In this document: positions 26,611 through 37,784 of the stretch, piece after piece
Numbering within the stretch: the stretch's first letter is position 1
How the letters are laid out: each line of letters begins with the position of its first letter
Origin: Candidimonas humi
Lineage (GTDB): Bacteria; Pseudomonadota; Gammaproteobacteria; Burkholderiales; Burkholderiaceae_B
Assembly (NCBI RefSeq): GCF_019166065.1
Contig: NZ_JAHTBN010000002.1
Coordinates: forward strand, 434,001 to 498,000
DNA: 64,000 bases
Direction of reading: 5' to 3'
Translations under genes and position numbers: made by a program
The notes under the pieces: model-generated
Database searches by the model: none
Seen by the model: the letters and a program-made list of their open reading frames with translations, nothing else
Told to the model about the DNA's origin: nothing

Positions 26611-27627
26611 TCAGGCCAGCGAGCCGACCGATTTTTCCAGGATGGCCCAGGCCGAGTCGCCGAACTTCTTCTTCCATTCGGAATAGAAGCCCGCCTGGCG
26701 CAGCGCATCGCGGATCGGCCCGCTTTGCGGCGTATTGAAGACCATGCCTTCGCTGGCGAGCTTCTTCTGCAGGTCCGCGTCGAGCGCGGCCACGTCGGCG
26801 CGTTCTTTGATGCCGGCCGCGTTGACATGCTTGGCGACGATGGCCTGGATGTCCTTGGGCAGGCGGTTCCAGGCCTTGCTGTTGCCCAGGAACCAGAAGC
26901 CGTCCCACATGTGGTTGGTCAGCGAGCAGTACTTTTGCACTTCGTACAGCTTGGCCGTCTGGATGATGGCCAGGGGGTTTTCCTGGGCGTCGACGACCTT
27001 GGTCTGCAGCGCCGAATACACTTCGTTGAAGTTGATGCTGGTGGGCGAGGCCTTCAGCGCCTTGAACATCGAGGTCCAGAGCGGGCTGACCGGAACGCGG
27101 ATCTTGAGATCCTTGAAGGAGGCCGCGTTGTCGATGGGGTGGTTGCTGGTGGTGACCTGGCGGAAACCGTTGTCCCAGATGTTGTTCATGACCACCAGGC
27201 CGCTTTTCTCGATTTCGCCGCGGATGTAGGCGCCCAGGTCGCCGTCCATGGCCTTCCAGACGGTGTCGTAGTTGGGGAAGGCGAAGCCGATGCCGCTGAT
27301 GGCCGCCGCGGGCACCAGCGTGGACAGGATCAGGCCGGACAGCGTGAAGAATTCCACCGCCCCGGAACGCAACTGGTTCAGGGTCTCGGTATCGGAACCC
27401 AGCTGGCTGCTGGGGAATATCTGCAGCTTGAAGCGGCCCTTGGTTTCTTCTTCGATCTGCTTGGACATTTCCTTGGCGCGCACGTTCATGGGGTGCGTCA
27501 GCGGCAGATTGTTCGCGTACTTGTAGCGGAAGGTGGTGGCGGCAAGCACGTTCTGCAGGGGCGCGGCGGCAATTGCGGCACCGGCGCCGGCAGAAGTGAC
27601 GAGGAAGGAACGGCGGCTCAGCTTCAT
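26611..27627 (-). CDS. TRAP transporter substrate-binding protein (DctP family)
   Basis: 338 residues. The N-terminus MKLSRRSFLVTSAGAGAAIA has a twin-arginine (SRRSFL) export motif, so the protein is probably folded before export by Tat. The mature domain shows DctP features: YKYANNLPLTHPMNVRAKEM, FPSSQLGSDTETLNQLRSGA, KDLKIRVPVSP with the anion-binding arginine, and VYSALQTKVVDAQENPLAII. It lies 13 bases before the fused permease. A carboxylate is the expected ligand, but which one cannot be read. Confidence 0.93.
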   Translation of the reverse strand: MKLSRRSFLVTSAGAGAAIAAAPLQNVLAATTFRYKYANNLPLTHPMNVRAKEMSKQIEEETKGRFKLQIFPSSQLGSDTETLNQLRSGAVEFFTLSGLILSTLVPAAAISGIGFAFPNYDTVWKAMDGDLGAYIRGEIEKSGLVVMNNIWDNGFRQVTTSNHPIDNAASFKDLKIRVPVSPLWTSMFKALKASPTSINFNEVYSALQTKVVDAQENPLAIIQTAKLYEVQKYCSLTNHMWDGFWFLGNSKAWNRLPKDIQAIVAKHVNAAGIKERADVAALDADLQKKLASEGMVFNTPQSGPIRDALRQAGFYSEWKKKFGDSAWAILEKSVGSLA

Positions 27628-27858
27628 TGAAGTGTCTCCTTGGCCATTGAATGGCTTATTGATTGGATCGGGTTGCAGGTAACCAGGTTTTACACGAAAG
27701 CCCCTGGAATGTATATCGGCAACAGCGCTAAGGTCGGAATCAATTCTATCTTATGGAACCAAAAAAAACCAAGCACTTTTAAATTCGTTGACAAGCACTA
27801 GCTGTTACGTAGAATCGTGGCTTGGAGACGAAATACATCAGGCTTTTAGGTCCATATC
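27628..27858. promoter_or_regulatory. AT-rich divergent control region, TRAP operon / iclR-type gene
   Basis: 231 bases, clearly richer in A+T than the flanks. A promoter for the regulator is predicted at 27788-27815: perfect TTGACA, 16-base spacer, TAGAAT (five of six). A small palindrome GAAT-CA-ATTC at 27737-27746 and the run of A near 27760 lie in the middle and are candidate contacts for the IclR-type regulator. A promoter toward the TRAP genes (TTGGTT-18-TAGAAT on the minus strand) is only weak. Confidence 0.5.
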
Positions 27859-28668
27859 ATGGAACAAAATGAAGGCCCTGTAGTGCGCCAGCAGGCTTCC
27901 GGCACCCAGGCCATTCATCGCGCACTCACGGTGCTGCGCTGCATAGCGCGCAGCCGTAACGAGGGCATCGGGCTGTCGGCCCTGAGCAAGCAGGCCGGGC
28001 TGATCAAGTCGACCACGCATCGGCTCACTACTGCGCTGATCGCCGAAGGCCTGGTCGAGCAAGAGCCTGCCAGCCGCCGCTACTACCTGGGTTCGGCCTG
28101 CCACGCGCTGGGCCTGATCGCCGCCGACCGCTACGGCCTGCACAAGACTGCCGCGCGGCACGTGGCCAGGCTGGCGCACGAAACCGGCGACGCGGCCTTT
28201 TTTTCCGTGCGCCAGGACGTGCACGCCATATGCCTGCTGCGCATAGAAGGCGACTATCCCTTGAAATCGCATGCGCTGCTGGCCGGCGACCGCCATCCGC
28301 TGGGGGTGGGGGCGGGCAGCCTGGCCATGCTGGCGGCGCTGGACGACGCCCAGGTCGAACACTGCATACAAGAAAATCTCGAATACATCTCGGCCAACTA
28401 TCCGCGCTACAACGCGGAAGTGCTGCATGGCCTGGTCCAGCGTACGCGCGACCGGGGGTATTCGGTGAATCCGGGCCTGGTGCTGTCGGGCTCGCTGGGA
28501 ATAGGCATGGCGGTGCGCGGCGAGAACGGCGAAATCGTCGGCGCCCTGAGCATCGCCACGGTCGAGGGCCGGCTCGGGCCCGAGCGCGAGGCCGAACTGG
28601 CCCGGGCGCTCGAGCGCGAAGTCGGCAAGCTGCAAAAAAGCCTGCGCATGCAGGCGCTGTCGGGTTAG
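27859..28668 (+). CDS. IclR-family transcriptional regulator
   Basis: 269 residues. Residues 18-85 form the winged helix (QAIHRALTVLRCIARSRNEG, LSALSKQAGLIKSTTHRLTTAL) and the rest the IclR effector domain (FFSVRQDVHAICLLRIEGD, HPLGVGAGSLAMLAALDD, SIATVEGRLG). It is divergent from the TRAP transporter operon and followed by thiolase and acyl-CoA synthetase genes, so it probably controls import and CoA-dependent breakdown of one compound in both directions. Effector unknown. Confidence 0.92.
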   Translation: MEQNEGPVVRQQASGTQAIHRALTVLRCIARSRNEGIGLSALSKQAGLIKSTTHRLTTALIAEGLVEQEPASRRYYLGSACHALGLIAADRYGLHKTAARHVARLAHETGDAAFFSVRQDVHAICLLRIEGDYPLKSHALLAGDRHPLGVGAGSLAMLAALDDAQVEHCIQENLEYISANYPRYNAEVLHGLVQRTRDRGYSVNPGLVLSGSLGIGMAVRGENGEIVGALSIATVEGRLGPEREAELARALEREVGKLQKSLRMQALSG

Positions 28669-28767
28669 GTCTTGCAGGGCATGGCGTCCCGCCGCCGATC
28701 GGCGCGCGGCGCCGCCGGCCCCTACGGCAAGGCTTTTGGATCAACAGGTCTTTCAAGGAAATTCATC

Positions 28768-29940
28768 ATGGCACACAAAGCAGTCATCGCGGGGTGGTCG
28801 CACATCCCCTTCGGCAAACTCATCGAGCCCGACACCGAGACGTTGATGGCGCGGGTATCGCTGGCCGCGCTCGAACACGCCGGCATCGCCGGCAAGGACG
28901 TCGACGGCATCTACGTCGGGGTCATGAACAACGGCTTCCAGAAGCAGGACTTCCAGGGCGCGCTGGTGGCGCTGGCCGACCAGGATCTCGCCCACGTGCC
29001 GGCCACGCGCCTTGAAAACGCCTGCGCCACGGGCTCGGCCGCCCTGTACACGGCCATGGACTTCATCGAGTCGGGGCGCGGCCGCGTGGCCCTGGTGGTG
29101 GGGGCCGAGAAAATGACCAGCCGGCCCACTCCCGAGATCGGCGACATCCTGCTCAACGCCAGCTATCGCAAGGAAGAGGCCGACATAGAAGGCGGCTTTG
29201 CAGGCGTCTTCGGCAAGATCGCGGGGGAATACTTCTCGCGCTACGGCGACCGCAGCCGCGAGCTGGCCATGATCGCCGCCAAGAATCACCATAACGGCGT
29301 CAGCAACCCCTATGCGCAGATCCGCAAGGACCTCGGCTTCGACTTCTGCAACGATGTCTCCGACAAGAATCCCTATGTGGCGCAGCCCTTGCGGCGCACC
29401 GACTGCTCGCTGATTTCCGACGGCGCCGCGGCCATCGTGCTGGTGTCCGAAGACCTCGCCGCCAACCTGCCGCGGGCCATACGCTTCAAGGCCCGCCAGC
29501 ACGTCAACGACATCCTGCCCCTGAGCCGGCGCGACCCCATCGCCTTCGAGGGCGCCGCGCGCGCCTGGCGCCAGGCACTGGGCGAGGCCGGCGCCACGCT
29601 GGACGACCTCGACCTGGTCGAGACCCACGACTGCTTCACCATCGCCGAACTCATCGAGTACGAAGCCATGGGTCTGGCGCCGCGCGGCGAAGCCTATAAA
29701 GTGGTGCAGGAAGGCACTACGCGCAAGGACGGCCGGCTGCCGGTCAATCCCTCGGGCGGCCTCAAGTCCAAGGGCCATCCCATAGGCGCCACCGGCGTGT
29801 CCATGCATGTCATGGCGTGCATGCAACTCACCGGCACGGCGGGCGATATGCAGATCCCGGGCGCGGGGCTTGCGGGCGTATTCAATATGGGCGGGGCGGC
29901 GGTGGCCAACTACGTCAGCATCCTGGAGCGCGCCAAATGA
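28768..29940 (+). CDS. thiolase / acetyl-CoA acetyltransferase (SCP-x type)
   Basis: 390 residues. ENACATGSAALYTAMDFIESG near residue 88 carries the nucleophilic cysteine; VETHDCFTIAELIEYEAMGL is the SCP-x/lipid-transfer-type replacement of the NEAF motif; KSKGHPIGATGVSMHVM supplies the active-site histidine. The last catalytic cysteine of biosynthetic thiolases (CxG) is not evident near the end (FNMGGAAVANYVSILE), as in other members of this subgroup. It likely cleaves a 3-oxoacyl-CoA. AAGGAA lies before the ATG; the stop overlaps the next start (ATGA). Confidence 0.88.
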   Translation: MAHKAVIAGWSHIPFGKLIEPDTETLMARVSLAALEHAGIAGKDVDGIYVGVMNNGFQKQDFQGALVALADQDLAHVPATRLENACATGSAALYTAMDFIESGRGRVALVVGAEKMTSRPTPEIGDILLNASYRKEEADIEGGFAGVFGKIAGEYFSRYGDRSRELAMIAAKNHHNGVSNPYAQIRKDLGFDFCNDVSDKNPYVAQPLRRTDCSLISDGAAAIVLVSEDLAANLPRAIRFKARQHVNDILPLSRRDPIAFEGAARAWRQALGEAGATLDDLDLVETHDCFTIAELIEYEAMGLAPRGEAYKVVQEGTTRKDGRLPVNPSGGLKSKGHPIGATGVSMHVMACMQLTGTAGDMQIPGAGLAGVFNMGGAAVANYVSILERAK

Positions 29941-31571
29941 CGCAGGCCGGCATGCAAGGCCCGAAGGGCGGGCTGGCGCCCGTTACGCGCCGGGTCATGA
30001 ACCTGGCCACTTTCCTGGCGCAGTCGGCGGCGCGGCTGCCGCAGCGCCCGGCGCTGATCTGCGACGACGCGCCCATCACCTGGGCGCAGCTCGAAGCGCG
30101 CGTGCAGGCCCTGGCGCGGGCCTTCGAGGCGCGCGGCCTGGGCAAGGGCGACCGCGTGCTGATCCATTCGTCCAACTGCCGCGAAATGCTCGAGGCCATG
30201 CTGGCCACCTTCCGCATCGGCGCGGTATGGGTGCCGACCAACTTCCGCATCACGCCCGACGAGGTCGCCTACCTGGCGAGCAGCGCCGGCGTGTCGGCCT
30301 TCATCTGCCACGCCGATTTCCCCGAGCACGCGCGCCTGGCCGATTCCATCCCCGGCCTGAAGCTGTATGCGCGCATTGGCCAGGCGGATTTCGCGCCGAC
30401 CTCGATCGACGAACTGGCGCAGGAAGGCGCCCGCCATGCCGCAGGCGGGGCCGCGCACCAGGCCGCGCGCGTGGACTACGACGACCCCTGCTGGTTCTTC
30501 TTCACGTCCGGCACTACCGGCAAGCCCAAGGCGGCGGTGCTTACGCACGGCCAGATGGCTTTCGTCATCACCAACCACATCTGCGACCTGATGCCGGGCC
30601 TGTCGTCCGACGACGCCAGCCTGGTGGTGGCGCCGCTGTCGCACGGCGCGGGCATCCATTTCCTGACCCAGCTGGCGCGCGGCGCGGCCACGGTGTTTTC
30701 CACCAACCCGCGTTTTTCGGTAGAGGCCGCCTGGGCCGCCGTCGAGAAATACCGCATCAGCAATTTCTTCACCGTGCCGACCATCCTGAACATGATGGTC
30801 GGCCACGAAAGCGTAGACCGCTACGATCATTCCTCGCTGTCGCGCATCATCTACGCCGGCGCGCCCATGTACCGCGAAGACCAGAAGCGCGCGCTCGACA
30901 AGCTCGGGCCGGTGCTGGTGCAGTACTACGGGCTGGGCGAGGTCACCGGCAATATCACCGTGCTGCCGCCGTCCGAGCATGCGGTCGACGACGCCGGCAT
31001 GGCCAAGGCCGGCTCCTGCGGCTATGCGCGCACCGGCATGCAGGTCTCGATCCAGGATTCCAGCGGGCGCGAACTCGGGCCGCACGAGACGGGCGAGATC
31101 TGCGTCTGCGGCCCCGCGGTGTTCGCGGGCTACTACGACAACCCCGAGGCCAACCGCAAATCGTTCCGCGACGGGTGGTTCCGCACCGGCGACCTGGGCC
31201 ACATGGACGAGCAGGGCTATGTGTACATCACCGGGCGCGAGTCCGATATGTACATATCCGGCGGCTCCAATATCTATCCGCGCGAAATCGAAGAGAAGGT
31301 GCTGGGCTACGGCGGCATCAAGGAAGTCTGCGTGCTGGGCGTGCCGCATCCCAAGTGGGGCGAGGTCGGCGTGATGGTGTGCGTGCTGCAAGAGCCCGGC
31401 CTGTGGGACGAGCCGGCCTTCCGCGCCTGGCTCGACGGCAACGTCGCGCGCTACAAGCATCCCCGCAAGATCGTGGTCTGGCCGGAACTGCCCAAGTCGG
31501 GCTACGGCAAGATCACCAAGAAGATGGTGTACCAGGAACTCGAAAAGCGCGGCCAGCTGTCGGTCGAGTGA
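29937..31571 (+). CDS. acyl-CoA synthetase (AMP-binding family)
   Basis: 544 residues of the ANL superfamily. The P-loop FFTSGTTGKPKAAVLTHG near residue 180, YYGLGEVTGN (A5 motif), RDGWFRTGDLGHMDEQGY and the hinge GRESDMYISGGSNIYPREIE are present, with the late catalytic lysine in KSGYGKITKKM. It activates a carboxylic acid to its CoA thioester via the adenylate. It starts on the ATGA overlapping the thiolase stop; an in-frame ATG at 29998 is possible. With the thiolase it would process an acid brought in by the TRAP system. Confidence 0.92.
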   Translation: MTQAGMQGPKGGLAPVTRRVMNLATFLAQSAARLPQRPALICDDAPITWAQLEARVQALARAFEARGLGKGDRVLIHSSNCREMLEAMLATFRIGAVWVPTNFRITPDEVAYLASSAGVSAFICHADFPEHARLADSIPGLKLYARIGQADFAPTSIDELAQEGARHAAGGAAHQAARVDYDDPCWFFFTSGTTGKPKAAVLTHGQMAFVITNHICDLMPGLSSDDASLVVAPLSHGAGIHFLTQLARGAATVFSTNPRFSVEAAWAAVEKYRISNFFTVPTILNMMVGHESVDRYDHSSLSRIIYAGAPMYREDQKRALDKLGPVLVQYYGLGEVTGNITVLPPSEHAVDDAGMAKAGSCGYARTGMQVSIQDSSGRELGPHETGEICVCGPAVFAGYYDNPEANRKSFRDGWFRTGDLGHMDEQGYVYITGRESDMYISGGSNIYPREIEEKVLGYGGIKEVCVLGVPHPKWGEVGVMVCVLQEPGLWDEPAFRAWLDGNVARYKHPRKIVVWPELPKSGYGKITKKMVYQELEKRGQLSVE

Positions 31572-31669
31572 CGCGGCCGCGGCGGCCGGCCGTGCAGCGG
31601 CGCCGGCTGCGGTGCGCGCCGCAAGTGCACAGGCCGGCCGGCGTTGCGGCAATCCCGCCACCTGCGGCG

Positions 31670-31790
31670 TGAGCGCCATCGTCAACGTCTCTTCCGTCTC
31701 GGGCCTGCGCGGCAGCTACGGCCGCACTGCCTACGGCGCATCGAAGGGCGCCATCACCACTATGACCAGCGTTATGGCCAACTTGCACAT
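31670..31790 (+). pseudogene. short-chain dehydrogenase remnant
   Basis: Forty codons matching the catalytic core of an SDR: AIVNVSSVSGLRGSYGRTAY followed by GASKGAITTMTSVMAN, with the catalytic Ser, Tyr and Lys. Neither the nucleotide-binding N-terminus nor the C-terminus can be found on either side. It follows the acyl-CoA synthetase gene directly, so an SDR gene of that operon was probably lost. Confidence 0.75.
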
Positions 31791-31968
31791 GCGGCCGTGG
31801 CCGCGATCGACAGCGGCGGGCGGGGCCGGGGCTGAACGAGGCACAGCCCGAACGTGGACTGCCCTCGCGGTTTGTCCATGTCGGGCGCTATGGCCCGGCG
31901 GCGCGGCCTGCAAGGCCGCTCTGCGCGCGTAGACGCGGTTCCACGGCTGCGAATTTCCGGGACCGCTA
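31791..31968. other. non-coding stretch after the SDR remnant
   Basis: GC-rich sequence between the remnant and the converging SET gene. I see no gene, no clear hairpin with a T-run and no known repeat. It is probably decayed coding DNA from the same event. Confidence 0.4.
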
Positions 31969-32649
31969 CTAGTCCTGCGAGTCTTCGTCCTTGGCCTTGT
32001 CCTCGCGCTTCGAGGCGCGCTTCCTTGCTTCCTTTTTTTCCTTCTTGTCTTTTTTCTTTTCCTTTTCCTCTTTCTTCTTTTTCTTGTCCTTCTTCTCCCG
32101 TTTTTCTTCCTTCTCTTCCTTCTTTTCCTTTTTGTCTTTCTTATCTTTTTTCTTCGCCTTCTCTTTCTTTTCTTCTTTCCCTTCTTTTTCCGGCAGCGCC
32201 AGCATGGTGCCGCGGCAGTCGGGTGCGCCGCACAGGCAGCGGTATTGTTCCTTGAGCTTCTTGGTGAGCCGCTCGTCCATGACCAGCCCGTAGTCGTAGA
32301 ACAATTCCTCGCCCGATTCGATGTCGCGCAGGGCGTAGATGTGCACGCGCTCGCCCGCCGCGTTTTCCCGGGCCTCGCAGTTCGGGCTGCAGGAATGATT
32401 GATCCAGCGCGCGTCGTTGCCGCGCTCGCCGCCGTCTATGACCTTGCCCGAGCTCAGCGCGAAGAAAAAGGTATGGAACGGATCGTCGGGATTGACCGGA
32501 TGCAGCGCGTCGGCCTGCTCGTTGCTGATGCGCTTGCCGCCGTATTCGACGATACGGGTGCCGGCGGGTATGCGCCGGGCTGCGAATACGCCGTTGCCGT
32601 GCAGCGTGGACTTCCTGACGGAGTGCCAGGGGGCGGAGGATCGGGTCAT
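31969..32649 (-). CDS. SET-domain lysine methyltransferase with lysine-rich tail
   Basis: 226 residues. Residues 8-125 are a SET domain: STLHGNGVFAARRIPAGTRI, WINHSCSPNCEA (NHSCSPN at 84-90), and FYDYGL near 117, the S-adenosylmethionine and substrate motifs. A post-SET-like cysteine cluster CLCGAPDCRGT is at 138-148. Residues 155-226 are almost only Lys, Glu and Asp (KKEKAKKKDKKDKK style), like bacterial histone-H1-type tails. It probably methylates lysines of proteins; a nucleoid or DNA-bound target is an inference. The tail is coded by a long polypurine tract. Confidence 0.9.
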   Translation of the reverse strand: MTRSSAPWHSVRKSTLHGNGVFAARRIPAGTRIVEYGGKRISNEQADALHPVNPDDPFHTFFFALSSGKVIDGGERGNDARWINHSCSPNCEARENAAGERVHIYALRDIESGEELFYDYGLVMDERLTKKLKEQYRCLCGAPDCRGTMLALPEKEGKEEKKEKAKKKDKKDKKEKKEEKEEKREKKDKKKKKEEKEKKKDKKEKKEARKRASKREDKAKDEDSQD

Positions 32650-32852
32650 GAGTGGTGTCGCTCGGTGGTCGCTGGGGTGCTGGATAGGGACGGGCCGGCC
32701 GCGGCCCGGATGATGATGGATAATAGAGAGGCTATGAACGAGCCGCCCCGCCTTGCCGGCCTGATCGCCCGGTATGCCGGGCCCGGGCCGCTGCGTCGGG
32801 GCGTCCCTGGGGGAAGCTCATGCGCAGCGTCCCCCGGGCAGTGCGTAATCTT

Positions 32853-34631
32853 ATGAAATTTCAGCCTCCGCGTGAATCCCCCGTGAATACTTCTTCCGAC
32901 ACCTCCGCCCGCAACGGCGCCGAAACCCTGCTGCAAACCCTCATCGACATGGGCGTGGACACCATCTTCGGCTATCCCGGAGGCGCGGTGCTGCCCTTGT
33001 ACGACGCCTTGTATTCCGAGCCGCGCATCCGCCACGTGCTGATGCGCCACGAACAGGGCGCGATGCACGCGGCCGAAGGCTATGCGCGCTCCAGCGGCCG
33101 GCCGGGCGTGGTGCTGGTCACTTCGGGCCCGGGCATGGCCAACACTACTTCGGGGCTGCTCGACGCCATCTGCGACTCGATCCCGGTGCTGTGCATCAGC
33201 GGCCAGGTGGCTACTGGCGCCATCGGCACCGACGCCTTCCAGGAATGCGACGCCATAGGCATTTCCCGGCCGGTCACCAAATGGAATGCGCAGATCCGCC
33301 GCTGCGAGGACGTGGCCGCCATGACCGCCAAGGCCTATCGCCTCACGACGCAGGGGCGCCCGGGGCCGGTGCTGCTGGACTTTCCCAAGGACATACAAAT
33401 GGGCATGGTGCCGGCCGATGCCGCGCCGGGCGCCGCCGACGCCGAGCCGGCCGGCGTGGAGACCGCCAGCCCCGCGGCCGAGGCCGCCGTCAAGCGCGCC
33501 GCGGCCTTGATCGCCGCCGCCAAGCGGCCGGTCTTCTATGGCGGGGGCGGTCTGGTGAACTCGGGCATAGACGCTTGCCATGCCTACACCAGCCTGGTAC
33601 AGGATCTCGGCGCGCCTTGCACGCTGACGCTCATGGGCCTGGGGGCCTTCCCGGCCGACGACAAACACTTCCTCGGCATGCTGGGCATGCACGGCACGCT
33701 CGAAGCCAACCTGGCCATGCACCATGCCGACCTGATCATCTGCGTTGGCGCGCGCTTCGACGACCGCATCACCGGCCGTCTTTCGGACTTCTGCCCGCAC
33801 GCCAGCAAGATCCACCTGGACATCGACCCGGCCTCGATCAACAAGGTGGTGCGCGCCGACGTGGCCATGGTGGGCGACTGCTATCCGCTGCTGCGCGCGC
33901 TGCGCAAGGAACTCAGCACCACGCAGCTCGACCCCGCCCGGCTCGACCCCTGGTGGCAGCGCATCGGCGTCTGGCGCGCCCGCGACTGCCTGCGGGTCCA
34001 GCCTTCCGCCCAGCACATCCTGCCGCAGCACCTGATGCAGCGCATCGACCATGCCCTGGCGGGCACCGACGCCATCATCGCCACCGACGTCGGCCAGCAC
34101 CAGATGTGGGCCGCGCAATACATCAAGTTCAACCGCCCCAACCGCTGGCTGACTTCCGGCGGCGCCGGCACCATGGGCTACGGCGTGCCGGCGGCTCTGG
34201 GCGCGCAGATCGCCCATCCGGACAAGCCGGTGGTGTGCGTCAGCGGCGACGCTTCGGTGCTCATGAACATCCAGGAACTGGCCAGCGCCTCCCAGCACCG
34301 CACGCCCATCAAGGTCGTGCTGTGCAACAACGGCCACATGGGCATGGTGCGCCAGTGGCAGGAGCTGATCCACGACGGGCGCTACAGCCACAGCTACAAC
34401 GCCTCGATCCCGGACTTCGTTGCGCTGGCCAAGGCCTTCGGCTGGAACGCCGCCCGGGTGGAAGACCCCGCCGGCCTCGACGAGGCGCTGCGCGCCTGCC
34501 TGGACAGCGAGGGCCCGTACTTCCTGGACGTGGTCGTGCTCGCCCAGGAAAACTGCTTCCCCATGATGCCCGCCGGCTACGGCCACCAGCAGGTCATGCT
34601 GTCCGAAGACACCTGGTACGTCGAAGACTGA
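32853..34631 (+). CDS. ilvB: acetolactate synthase, catalytic subunit
   Basis: 592 residues from the ATG at 32853. A ThDP enzyme with the FAD-dependent acetohydroxyacid synthase pattern: [20 protein letters not shown] with the catalytic Glu, [26 protein letters not shown], and the ThDP motif [17 protein letters not shown] followed by [15 protein letters not shown]. It condenses pyruvate to acetolactate for branched-chain amino acids. No regulatory subunit gene (ilvN/ilvH) is beside it, which is unusual for the anabolic form. GTG at 32883 is an alternative start; neither has a clear ribosome site. Confidence 0.88.
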   Translation: MKFQPPRESPVNTSSDTSARNGAETLLQTLIDMGVDTIFGYPGGAVLPLYDALYSEPRIRHVLMRHEQGAMHAAEGYARSSGRPGVVLVTSGPGMANTTSGLLDAICDSIPVLCISGQVATGAIGTDAFQECDAIGISRPVTKWNAQIRRCEDVAAMTAKAYRLTTQGRPGPVLLDFPKDIQMGMVPADAAPGAADAEPAGVETASPAAEAAVKRAAALIAAAKRPVFYGGGGLVNSGIDACHAYTSLVQDLGAPCTLTLMGLGAFPADDKHFLGMLGMHGTLEANLAMHHADLIICVGARFDDRITGRLSDFCPHASKIHLDIDPASINKVVRADVAMVGDCYPLLRALRKELSTTQLDPARLDPWWQRIGVWRARDCLRVQPSAQHILPQHLMQRIDHALAGTDAIIATDVGQHQMWAAQYIKFNRPNRWLTSGGAGTMGYGVPAALGAQIAHPDKPVVCVSGDASVLMNIQELASASQHRTPIKVVLCNNGHMGMVRQWQELIHDGRYSHSYNASIPDFVALAKAFGWNAARVEDPAGLDEALRACLDSEGPYFLDVVVLAQENCFPMMPAGYGHQQVMLSEDTWYVED

Positions 34632-34746
34632 ACAGGGGCGGCGGGATGCCGCCTGCGGGAATGCTGGCCGCTAGCCGTGCCGCGGCATGAGCCCGGCGTC
34701 ATCTCGCCTGGCTTGCCCGCCCGAAAGCTCGAAAGCTCGAAAGCCC

Positions 34747-34780
34747 AAAAGGGATGCCGCACTTCGTGCCGCATCCCTTT
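34747..34780. terminator. bidirectional terminator between ilvB and topB
   Basis: AAAGGGATGCCGCA and TGCCGCATCCCTTT pair over 14 bases with one mismatch around a CTTCG loop. The stem is flanked by A-run on one side and T-run on the other, so it can stop both converging transcripts. Confidence 0.75.
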
Positions 34781-34813
34781 CCTGTGCGCGGCGCCGCATC
34801 AGCGCCGCGGAAG

Positions 34814-37525
<2,712 letters not shown>

Positions 37526-37643
37526 GTATATCCAGTAACTGCTTCTCGGCAGTGATAGCGCGGATGATAAGTGGGGAAACTCGCACAGTGCAAGTCAAGC
37601 CCCTGCGCTTGGTCTGTTTTTTATCCGAAAAAGCATAAAAAAT

Positions 37644-37659
37644 ACTCCATAATTGGAGT
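37644..37659 (-). terminator. short hairpin with T-run after gluQ
   Basis: On the minus strand ACTCCA-ATTA-TGGAGT is followed by ATTTTTTA. The six-base stem is weak but the T-run is good; it lies about 125 bases after the gluQ stop and upstream of the topB start. Confidence 0.4.
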
Positions 37660-37784
37660 TGTTCGGAGCTAAGGCGAGCCGGGCTGCTTTGCTCCGGGCG
37701 GCTCCGTCCGCGGCTTCTGCCTGGACGGCCTGCCGGCAGGGTGGGGACGGTTCGCGCCGTTTCAAGCCGGGCCTTGGCGGGCTT

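Noticed and set aside
24639-26738. Long plus-strand reading frame of about 700 codons opposite the TRAP permease
   Set aside because: It is the antisense shadow of a GC-rich membrane gene; the translation is His/Gln/Arg-rich and matches no family, while the other strand codes an intact DctQM protein.
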